The notes under the pieces are model-generated. The model had not been told where the DNA came from. It did not search any database and saw only the letters and a program-made list of their open reading frames with translations. From contig JAHAJA010000048.1 in the NCBI GenBank assembly GCA_018372435.1, positions 1 through 23,803 on the forward strand: a stretch of 23,803 nucleotides of DNA. Direction: 5' to 3'. Positions 1 through 6,637 of this stretch are shown in pieces. Numbering within the stretch: position 1 is the stretch's first letter; every line of letters starts with the position of its first letter. The translations under genes were made by a program, and so were the position numbers. The stretch is from Clostridiales bacterium (GTDB lineage: Bacteria; Bacillota; Clostridia; Lachnospirales; Lachnospiraceae).

Positions 1-26
1 AGAAATCACTCTGTGCTTTCCCTCGT

Positions 27-104
27 TAACTTATGGCTCCTTCGGAGCTGCGGTCTTTCACTTCGTGTAAGCCCTAAAAGTAGCGTAGCTACTTTCATAA
101 GTTA
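27..104. repeat. Multibranched palindromic intergenic element
   Basis: A perfect 9-bp outer inverted repeat (27-35 with 96-104, TAACTTATG/CATAAGTTA) encloses three consecutive small hairpins. They are 36-48 (GCTCC/GGAGC, 3-nt loop), 55-71 (six pairs and one mismatch, 3-nt loop) and 77-95 (AAAGTAGC/GCTACTTT, 3-nt loop). The result is a cloverleaf-like fold. It lies downstream of the guanylate-kinase-like gene on the minus strand. No T-run follows the stems in either direction, so a simple intrinsic terminator is unlikely. The 3-base loops rule out a tRNA. It may be a dispersed palindromic repeat or a structured RNA; which one cannot be told from a single copy. Confidence 0.55.
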
Positions 105-134
105 CATTATACCATAAATATATACATTATTACA

Positions 135-737
135 CTAAAGTTTTTCATTCTTTTGGTCGTTATTAATATACTTTTTGATCTCTTCAATACATTCTTGGAT
201 ATCGATATTCTCAAATCTTCTCTCTATTCCACTCTCTCTAAGCTCCTCTTCTGAAAAATCTACACTGTCTGCAAGAAATCTTCTGCATAATTCAGCATAG
301 TTTGGAGTTAATTGTTTCTTCTCACGCTTTAGTGCCCTACTCAAACGTTCACCATCTTCTACTTCTATATATATCGGTATAACTTTGTCTTCTCCAAAGT
401 ATTTTCTAATCTGATTATATGCTTCAAGAGTATTAATGAACAAATAATCCGATTTTTCAAGTTCGATCTGTCCATCATTAACGGTAAAGTAATTCCAAGG
501 ACCATTGATTGTCTGATACGTACGATATTCGATAATCTTTCCTTCTACCTTTAAGCATTCGAATCTATCATCACTTACAAAAAAGTATTCAACACCATCT
601 TGCTCACCAATGCGGATTGGTCTAGTTGTATATCCTACTACTGTCTTCAACTTAAGTGTCTCATCTTCTCGCAAGTACTTGAAAATCGAATCTTTTCCCG
701 AAGCACTTTTTCCAATAACTACATATATCTTACCCAT
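135..737 (-). CDS. Guanylate kinase-like P-loop kinase
   Basis: A 200-residue protein of the guanylate kinase fold, which in the canonical enzyme phosphorylates GMP to GDP with ATP in the cytoplasm. A P-loop of the GxxxxGK type is at residues 9-15 (GKSASGK). A GMP-binding region follows at about 37-53 (TTRPIRIGEQDGVEYFF), which matches the family's TTRPxRxGExDGxxYxF. The P-loop has Asp-Ser after the lysine where housekeeping enzymes usually have Gly-Thr, so this may be a paralogue rather than the essential Gmk. The gene starts 1 nt after the stop of the decarboxylase-like gene, with AGGAG inside the end of that gene, which implies translational coupling. In many Firmicutes a similar decarboxylase-nucleotide kinase pair precedes holB; that part would lie beyond the left edge. 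Confidence 0.85.
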   Translation of the reverse strand: MGKIYVVIGKSASGKDSIFKYLREDETLKLKTVVGYTTRPIRIGEQDGVEYFFVSDDRFECLKVEGKIIEYRTYQTINGPWNYFTVNDGQIELEKSDYLFINTLEAYNQIRKYFGEDKVIPIYIEVEDGERLSRALKREKKQLTPNYAELCRRFLADSVDFSEEELRESGIERRFENIDIQECIEEIKKYINNDQKNEKL

Positions 738-738
738 A

Positions 739-2169
739 TTATTCTTCTCCTACTACAAGAATCGTCTCATTATCATGATCTTTCATACCTTTTATATGCA
801 ATCCAGCCTTCTTATACTCTTTGATTCTACTAATAATCTCTTTTGTTATCTCTTCCCCTGGAACTACAAGTGGAATTCCAGGTGGATATAGATAGATATA
901 TTCGGCTGCTATATTACCGATACTTTCATCTAAGATTATACTTTCTTTTCTAAGATTATAAGCTTCATATGGTGTTAAGGCAAGCCTTAAATCCGTCACA
1001 TAAAACAGGGAGGTTTGCTCTTGTTTATTCTCTTTTGATATATTCCTATCAATATCTAAGAGCGCCTCTAGTAGCCGATTGAATCCCTCTTTCGTATCAG
1101 CTAAACTAGTCATAGCCAATACATAATTCTTAGAAACCATCTCGCATTGAATCCGATAACGATTTAAAAGCATCTCATACAATTCGACACCATTTATAGA
1201 ACTATGATGCGTAAAGATCAAGATTTTAGAAGGATCAAATGCGAATGGACGTTTCTCTTCTTGTAACTTTATTGGTTGATAGACTTCTATATGTTTCAGT
1301 TTATTACAAGCTTCATAAAACTCTCTTAAGTTTCGATAATATTCTTCGAATAATTGTCTTCCTTGTTCCTTTATGATACGTATACAATTACTTATCCCGG
1401 ACATTAACACATAGGAAGGACTGCTTGTCTGATAAATCTGCAGATACATCTTTATTTTATCATAATCCACTAAACTTCCATTACTATGTAATAGTGCCGT
1501 TTGGGTAAATGCTGGTAGCGTTTTGTGAACACTGTGAATAACCAGATCCGCCCCACATGTCACGGAATTCTCAGGGAAATCCTTGCTAAACCCAAGATGT
1601 GCTCCATGTGCTTCATCTACAATCAGTGGTATATTATAAGAATGGACTACACTGGCAATCTCTCTAATATCAGAAACGATTCCTTCATAAGTTGGTGATG
1701 TCAGTAGCACCATCTTAATATCAGTATTTTCTTCTAACTCCTTCTTAACCTGCTCTGGTGTAATACCCTTATGGATTCCATACTCCTCATCAACTTCTGG
1801 ATATAGGTAGATTGGAACTAATTCATTCAAGAAGATAGCATGATAAACCGCCTTGTGGCAATTCCTTGCCACAAGGACGGTATCCCCCTTCTTGGTACAC
1901 GCTGCAATAGATACAAGCAATCCACTCGTACTTCCATTAATTAAATAATGTGTATGCTCCGCATGATATAACTGTGCAGCTTCCTCCATATTATCAAGCA
2001 GGATTTCTTCTGCATCATGAAGATTATCAAATCCATCGATTTCCGTTATATCAATGGCATAAGGATTTACCATATCCATTAATTCTAGATTACGCTTATG
2101 ACCAGGCATATGCATAGGATAGACATCTTCTTCTCTATATTTAATTAATTTATCATATAAGTACTCCAA
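739..2169 (-). CDS. Orn/Lys/Arg decarboxylase-family PLP enzyme
   Basis: A 476-residue fold-type I PLP enzyme of the ornithine/lysine/arginine decarboxylase family (the YaaO/SpeA-like short form without the N-terminal wing domain). The N-terminal MPGHKRN segment (residues 21-27) is typical. Cofactor residues are visible as DEAHGAH (185-191, Asp185 for the pyridine nitrogen) and SVHKT (213-217), with Lys216 the likely Schiff-base lysine. The substrate, possibly arginine or lysine, cannot be told from sequence. The start is TTG at 2169: an AAAGGAG box ends 6 nt upstream, and no ATG is better placed. It is the first gene of a two-gene unit with the kinase-like gene. A long hairpin at 2229-2270 separates it from the gene upstream. 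Confidence 0.88.
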   Translation of the reverse strand: MEYLYDKLIKYREEDVYPMHMPGHKRNLELMDMVNPYAIDITEIDGFDNLHDAEEILLDNMEEAAQLYHAEHTHYLINGSTSGLLVSIAACTKKGDTVLVARNCHKAVYHAIFLNELVPIYLYPEVDEEYGIHKGITPEQVKKELEENTDIKMVLLTSPTYEGIVSDIREIASVVHSYNIPLIVDEAHGAHLGFSKDFPENSVTCGADLVIHSVHKTLPAFTQTALLHSNGSLVDYDKIKMYLQIYQTSSPSYVLMSGISNCIRIIKEQGRQLFEEYYRNLREFYEACNKLKHIEVYQPIKLQEEKRPFAFDPSKILIFTHHSSINGVELYEMLLNRYRIQCEMVSKNYVLAMTSLADTKEGFNRLLEALLDIDRNISKENKQEQTSLFYVTDLRLALTPYEAYNLRKESIILDESIGNIAAEYIYLYPPGIPLVVPGEEITKEIISRIKEYKKAGLHIKGMKDHDNETILVVGEE

Positions 2170-2228
2170 ATTGAGCTCCTTTCAAATAAAAATGTTATAG
2201 TCGAACCTGATTCACAACATGGAGAAAA

Positions 2229-2270
2229 GTTTCGCAATTGCTTAAAATGTTTTATAAGCGTTTGCGAAAC
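2229..2270 (-). terminator. Hairpin, probable terminator of the CmpB-type gene
   Basis: GTTTCGCAA at 2229-2237 pairs perfectly with TTGCGAAAC at 2262-2270, and an inner GCTTA/TAAGC stem extends it. On the minus strand the stem is followed by TTTTC, so it could end transcription of the membrane-protein gene that stops at 2325. A further GGAGAA/TTCTCC pair (2221-2226 with 2298-2303) flanks the hairpin. Confidence 0.55.
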
Positions 2271-2324
2271 GTCATGACTGTATACATGCAAGATATCTTC
2301 TCCACATAACAAAATCAAAAACAG

Positions 2325-2753
2325 CTACCAAAAATGATACCTAGGTTTTCTCTCACCCATAAGCCAATAACGAAGATAATCATCCGCTATAATTGCCAAC
2401 GGTGATAAGAAAAACCAGATAAAAGCATATAATAAACAGATTTGTCCTAATACATTATATGGTTGACTCGAATAATCCCATACATGCAATCCCAACCACA
2501 CATTAACAATTAAACCAGTTATAAATTCTACTCCTGTTATTATAACAGATGAAACTACCATTTGACTAACAAATGACATTCGATAAGGATATTTTTCATT
2601 CAGTAAACCTATTAATATAAAGCAAACTCCTCCGGCAATTAACATTGAAACATGGGAATAACCTCTTGATAAAATTTCAATACCACAATATGCATAACCT
2701 CCTACAAAAAATAGAAGAATATACTTAATAAAATTATTATTTATTCTTACCAT
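2325..2753 (-). CDS. Small membrane protein, CmpB / putative ABC-transporter type IV family
   Basis: A 142-residue integral membrane protein with about four hydrophobic segments (roughly residues 9-27, 32-48, 59-82 and 104-126). The C-terminal part has the pattern LLYAFIWFFLSPLAI and then DDYLRYWL, which I recognise from the putative ABC-transporter type IV (CmpB) membrane family. Function is unknown; the family name does not prove transport. The reading frame is open to a distal ATG at 2789. AAGGAGG, however, lies inside that longer frame just before a double ATG, so the second ATG at 2753 (5-nt spacing) is the better start. It appears to be monocistronic and is divergent from the WYL regulator gene. 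Confidence 0.7.
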   Translation of the reverse strand: MVRINNNFIKYILLFFVGGYAYCGIEILSRGYSHVSMLIAGGVCFILIGLLNEKYPYRMSFVSQMVVSSVIITGVEFITGLIVNVWLGLHVWDYSSQPYNVLGQICLLYAFIWFFLSPLAIIADDYLRYWLMGERKPRYHFW

Positions 2754-2789
2754 CATAACCTCCTTTTGAAAAGGCAAAAAGCAGTTCAA

Positions 2790-3042
2790 AATTTGATATT
2801 CCAGTTAAGTTGACGGCGCTATTTTGACTCCGTCCCTTTACTATTAACATGCTCAATATCATAACAAATATGTTGGTATGTTACTTGCACTGCGTGATAA
2901 AGTTGGTAAGTGTATTAAATTTTAGGCTTTAATTTTTAATTCAAATTCACTATTCGTGATACTAGACTTAGGTACCTTTCAGATGATAAAATAATGGAAG
3001 CCCACAAATCAATTATCATAATTGGTAGAAAGGAACTCGACC
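2790..3042. other. Divergent intergenic region with short palindrome
   Basis: A non-coding gap between the CmpB-type gene and the WYL regulator. It must hold promoters for both directions, but I see no convincing -35/-10 pair. A GACGG/CCGTC stem (about 2811-2833, loop of about 13 nt) is the only obvious structure. The remainder is AT-rich without further signals. Confidence 0.4.
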
Positions 3043-3954
3043 ATGAAAATCGACCGTTTAATCGGTATTCTATCTATCTTATTACAACAAGATAAAGTTA
3101 CAGCACCATATCTGGCTGATAAATTCGAAGTGTCCAGACGTACAATTAATCGTGATATTGAAGACCTTTGTAAGGCAGGTATTCCGTTAGTTACAACTAA
3201 AGGGCAAAATGGTGGAATTTCAATAATGGAGGGTTATCGATTTGATCGAACCTTATTAAGCTCTGCCGATATGAAGGCAATTCTTACTGGACTTCAAAGC
3301 CTTGATTCTGTTAGTGGATCAAATCAGTATCAACAACTAATGAATAAATTATCGGTTGAAAGTACTACTAATCTTGCTCTCAACAATTCTGTTTTGATTA
3401 ATCTCTCCTCTTGGTACAAATCTTCGCTTGCTCCTAAGATGGAATTAATTAAGAAGGCGATTGATCAAAGAGAATTGATTTCCTTTACCTATTGCTCTCC
3501 AAAAGGAGAAAATGTTAAACGAATTGAACCGTATCTTTTGATTTTTCAATGGTCTTCTTGGTATGTTTGGGGATATTGTCTACAGAACAGAGACTTTAGA
3601 TTATATAAATTACATAGAATCCTTATGCTAGAGAACCTACATCAAGAATATGAACCTAGGACACTTCCTGAACTTCCTGTTCTGCCTGAGCCATTTGGAC
3701 CATTATCTTATAAAATAACTGCACTCTTTGATCCTTGTGTTAAGTGGCGCTTGATTGATGAGTATGGTCCAGATTCTCTTATTCCTCAAGAAGATGGACG
3801 TCTTCTCTTAAAATTTGATTTTTCAAACAGAGAACATGTATTAAATTGGCTGTTTAGCTTTGGTGATAAGGTAGAATTATTAGCTCCAAGAGATCTTCAA
3901 GCTGATTTAGTTAATGGTGCCAAAAACATATTGCATATGTATGGACAAATATAA
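3043..3954 (+). CDS. YafY-type transcriptional regulator (HTH + WYL domains)
   Basis: A 303-residue regulator. An N-terminal DeoR-like winged helix-turn-helix occupies about residues 1-60 (including FEVSRRTINRDIEDL). A WYL ligand-sensing domain follows at about 135-215, where the usual WYL triplet reads WYVWGYC (near residue 174). A C-terminal WCX-like region completes it. WYL regulators sense nucleotides or other small ligands and often control DNA-damage or stress genes; the target here is unknown. The start chosen is the ATG at 3043, with AAAGGA 9 nt upstream, rather than the in-frame TTG at 3022. The nearest genes it could regulate are the divergent membrane gene and the convergent flavoprotein genes. 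A 15-bp hairpin begins immediately after its stop. Confidence 0.88.
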   Translation: MKIDRLIGILSILLQQDKVTAPYLADKFEVSRRTINRDIEDLCKAGIPLVTTKGQNGGISIMEGYRFDRTLLSSADMKAILTGLQSLDSVSGSNQYQQLMNKLSVESTTNLALNNSVLINLSSWYKSSLAPKMELIKKAIDQRELISFTYCSPKGENVKRIEPYLLIFQWSSWYVWGYCLQNRDFRLYKLHRILMLENLHQEYEPRTLPELPVLPEPFGPLSYKITALFDPCVKWRLIDEYGPDSLIPQEDGRLLLKFDFSNREHVLNWLFSFGDKVELLAPRDLQADLVNGAKNILHMYGQI

Positions 3955-4003
3955 GGATGTTGCAAAATACACATTTTAATTATATTTTGCAACATCCTCA
4001 TGT
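3955..4003 (+). terminator. Intrinsic terminator of the WYL regulator gene
   Basis: A perfect 15-bp stem (3955-3969 with 3983-3997, GGATGTTGCAAAATA on the left) has a 13-nt loop and is followed by a T-rich tail. It begins directly after the TAA stop codon. Confidence 0.8.
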
Positions 4004-4059
4004 TTTATTCTATAGGAAGGCATACCTTTGATGATAATAAGACCATCCTATAGAATAAA
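4004..4059 (-). terminator. Hairpin at the convergence point, probable terminator for the flavodoxin gene
   Basis: A perfect 14-bp stem pairs 4004-4017 with 4046-4059 (TTTATTCTATAGGA on the left) across a 28-nt loop. It lies just downstream of the minus-strand flavodoxin gene. The T-tract is poor, so it may act as a transcription barrier or mRNA 3' end protector rather than a classic terminator. Confidence 0.5.
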
Positions 4060-4080
4060 TAATTGACTCTTTTTAATATT

Positions 4081-4581
4081 TTATTTAGTTAATTTATGCG
4101 CCCATAACTTCGCATTCTCTAAATCCGTAGTATCTGGGTGGGACAACGCTTTATCAAAATTCTCGATACTAACTTTTAAATTCGAATCCTCTGGATGCTC
4201 AGTTATTAGTTTAATATATCTATCTCTAATAGCCATTGGCATTTTACCTTGGCAGAAGAAATAATCCACAACAGTGTTATTTGATGGTATGCTTTCTTTA
4301 ACTCTATTATAAAGGGACTTATAATACTCTTCTGAGCCACCAAAGCCTGCTGTTCCAAAATAAGCGATTTTCTTATTACTTAACGTTTGACAAAAGTCTG
4401 TAATTTCCTTGCAGCACATTCCCTTATCTGTCCAAGATCCCAAAAAGATAAAATCTGCATCTATGGATTCCATAGGTTCTCCAAAATACACGACCTCTTT
4501 ATCTTTTAATTCTTCTTTTATCGCTTCTGCAATTAATTTCGTATTTCCTGTTATACTTCTATAAACTATTGCAATTTTCAT
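4081..4581 (-). CDS. Flavodoxin-family protein
   Basis: A 166-residue flavodoxin-like electron carrier that binds FMN in the cytoplasm. The FMN phosphate-binding loop is near the N-terminus (SITGNT, residues 9-14). Further flavodoxin-like segments are FIFLGSWTDKG (about 45-55) and YFGTAGFGG (about 74-82). The C-terminal region, including ENFDKALSHPD, looks like the subfamily that contains BilS, the flavodoxin partner of gut bilirubin reductase. No reductase gene is nearby, so I name only the fold. It lies downstream of an oxidoreductase gene on the same strand, with a 160-bp gap that contains a coding remnant. Confidence 0.85.
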   Translation of the reverse strand: MKIAIVYRSITGNTKLIAEAIKEELKDKEVVYFGEPMESIDADFIFLGSWTDKGMCCKEITDFCQTLSNKKIAYFGTAGFGGSEEYYKSLYNRVKESIPSNNTVVDYFFCQGKMPMAIRDRYIKLITEHPEDSNLKVSIENFDKALSHPDTTDLENAKLWAHKLTK

Positions 4582-4595
4582 ATCAGTACCTCCAA

Positions 4596-4712
4596 TTATA
4601 CTTTACTTCCAACAATCATCCTTATCAGCTCGTCAATCTGCACATGTTTTGTAACATATCCATATGATTCTAGTATTTCTTCTACTTCATCAACATTAGT
4701 GAAATATTTAGC
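4596..4712 (-). pseudogene. Short C-terminal coding remnant
   Basis: A 38-codon open stretch on the minus strand ends in TAA at 4596 and is preceded by an in-frame TAG. It reads like a real protein C-terminus, ending in VQIDELIRMIVGSKV, with alternating charged and hydrophobic residues. There is no usable start codon or ribosome binding site. It lies between the oxidoreductase and flavodoxin genes. The parent family is not recognised; a chance open stretch is possible. Confidence 0.35.
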
Positions 4713-4741
4713 CTAAGATGAAGGTCAATACAATTATAATA

Positions 4742-5539
4742 TTATTTTTTATATGTAACAATCATCTTTTTCCCTGCAGTTTTACCGATTAAGTAGAATA
4801 TACCACCTAGTACTCTTTGATATAGATGCAAAGGTACCTCCTTATCATAAACTCTTGTTGAACGACTTTTATCCAACCAATAAACTCCATCAGCGGATTC
4901 ATATTCTGTACCTGGAGCATAGTATCTACACATTCCACGAAACAAATTGTAGGGAATTAAAATGTTTGATTTCGGACAATGCATTTTCTTTTCCATAACA
5001 TCTTTACTGAACTTCTTACTAACTTTCCCAAGTTGACTCTGTACCTTTTCATTTGGATTATACGCATTCCAACTAACTGTCCTTGCTTTATAAGAATAAC
5101 ACCGATTGAATCCAATTGCCCTTAGACTTCCCTCTACACTCTTTACAGCACCTTTTGCTCCTACTCCTCCAACAGATGTAATAAAGAGTGCCTTTTTCGT
5201 GAAGAAATGTGGTCGATGCATTAGATAGCAAAAATGATCTATTAGATTCTTTAATAACGCGGTTTCTCTTACATTAAATGTCGTGCTACATAGAATTAAT
5301 CCATCTGCCCATTCAAGTGCATTATATATTACCCCTACCTTCTCATAGTGTGGGCATAATTCCATTCCTTTTCGGAAACAATTACTACACCCAGTACAAA
5401 AAGGAAGATTCAAATCCATTAATTGAAACTCTTTGAACTCAGCACTTTTATCGTGTTCTCTAACATAAGAAACCGCATATTCAACTAGCCTCCATGTATT
5501 TCCCTTATGTGGACTCCCATTAATCACAAGATATTTCAT
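4742..5539 (-). CDS. NAD(P)H-dependent FMN oxidoreductase with a Cys cluster
   Basis: A 265-residue flavodoxin-fold oxidoreductase. The N-terminal NGSPHKGNT (residues 7-15) is the FMN phosphate loop of the NADPH-dependent FMN reductase / iron-sulfur flavoprotein group. Cysteines 48, 51, 54 and 62 form CxxCxxCx7C, the compact spacing that binds a 4Fe-4S cluster in iron-sulfur flavoproteins. A C-terminal extension of about 65 residues follows the fold. The likely role is electron transfer or reduction of small molecules in an anaerobe; the substrate is unknown. The reading frame opens at 5569, but the ATG at 5539 is preferred because GGGGAG precedes it and homology begins there. The flavodoxin gene downstream could be its redox partner. 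Confidence 0.82.
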   Translation of the reverse strand: MKYLVINGSPHKGNTWRLVEYAVSYVREHDKSAEFKEFQLMDLNLPFCTGCSNCFRKGMELCPHYEKVGVIYNALEWADGLILCSTTFNVRETALLKNLIDHFCYLMHRPHFFTKKALFITSVGGVGAKGAVKSVEGSLRAIGFNRCYSYKARTVSWNAYNPNEKVQSQLGKVSKKFSKDVMEKKMHCPKSNILIPYNLFRGMCRYYAPGTEYESADGVYWLDKSRSTRVYDKEVPLHLYQRVLGGIFYLIGKTAGKKMIVTYKK

Positions 5540-5651
5540 ACAATATATACTCCCCTCATATTTTATCAAACATAGGCATTACGGAACTCTTCTCACTGTC
5601 CATATTCGAGTTTTTAAGCTATCGTTGCAAAGGCTATACCAAACCACAAAA

Positions 5652-6608
5652 TTAATACTCCAACCTTTTCAAACTTCCCTCATCAAATGAGTACTCACTC
5701 GTTCGAAAAGGATACTTCACTTCATTCACATAATACCAAGGGTCACTTTCAGAAGATGGATTATTCAAAACATGAAACTCCTGCGCTGGCATAAACCCTT
5801 GCGCTAATAAAAATGCTTTTTCCCCTAGTTGATTCTCACAGATATCTACAACCATAACGACATGCCCTGGGCTTCCCCCCTTTAAGAAGATATCACCAAT
5901 CTGTAAATCAGCTATATCAATCTTTGAAGACTCCTTGTCTAAAGAAAGTGTACTTGCATAGGAGAACACCGTATCCAGATACTTTTCAAATGTTTCGTAA
6001 GAATCATCGTATCCTTTGGTTTTTTGCCAGCTAACATTATTTCCATCTACCTTAACGCGGTACCCATTCTGCCACTTTTCATATTCACACAAAAATCCAC
6101 TCACAAAATGAAATTTGATTTTGTCATACTGTTTATTCGCATAATAATACTCTGCATACATACGGATAATAGAGTCTGCACATTGTTGCAAATCTTTATT
6201 CGAGAGCCTCATATCAAAAACCGTTATATGCGCTGATTGATTTCCCTTTTCTCTTCCATCATACAATAAAACAGGGGAACCATCTTCCTTAAGGGTAAAA
6301 TTACGTAGATAGTCACCGAAACTGTTATCAGTAGCCTCTATTCTAGTATACCCTTCTGGTGTTTGAATCCTAGTCTCTAATGTATTACCGGTAGCATTTA
6401 TAAAGGATATCTCTTGTCCTGCAAGATCCCCATCTACGTTATCTTGTTGATGTTCCTCTTCTATTTCTTCTTCGTTTGCAGCTACTGTTCTCTGATCCTC
6501 TTGCCCATTTAATTTCTCCGATGATGGATTTTTCTCTTCCGTACAGCCAGAGATACTAATCACAATTAGCCCTATAATAAGTAATATACTACTTGTTTTT
6601 CTTATCAT
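5652..6608 (-). CDS. DUF4846 domain lipoprotein
   Basis: A 318-residue lipoprotein. It has a hydrophobic signal segment and lipobox ISGC with acylated Cys22, then an acidic low-complexity linker (about residues 23-65). The remainder matches what I recall of DUF4846. It includes the conserved LQIGDIFLKGGSPGHVVMVV near residue 235 and then FLLAQGFMPAQEFHVL, whose glycine/histidine pattern recalls papain-like or NlpC-type folds. Enzyme activity is not established. It is expected on the outer face of the cytoplasmic membrane. It starts 29 nt downstream of the serpin stop codon with an AAAGGGG ribosome binding site, so the two are probably co-transcribed and may act on the same extracellular process. 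Confidence 0.8.
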   Translation of the reverse strand: MIRKTSSILLIIGLIVISISGCTEEKNPSSEKLNGQEDQRTVAANEEEIEEEHQQDNVDGDLAGQEISFINATGNTLETRIQTPEGYTRIEATDNSFGDYLRNFTLKEDGSPVLLYDGREKGNQSAHITVFDMRLSNKDLQQCADSIIRMYAEYYYANKQYDKIKFHFVSGFLCEYEKWQNGYRVKVDGNNVSWQKTKGYDDSYETFEKYLDTVFSYASTLSLDKESSKIDIADLQIGDIFLKGGSPGHVVMVVDICENQLGEKAFLLAQGFMPAQEFHVLNNPSSESDPWYYVNEVKYPFRTSEYSFDEGSLKRLEY

Positions 6609-6637
6609 TCCAAACCCCTTTCAATACTTAACATAAT

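Noticed and set aside
27..104. tRNA gene, suggested by the cloverleaf shape
   Set aside because: All arms have 3-nt loops; there is no T-loop, D-loop or anticodon-loop consensus.
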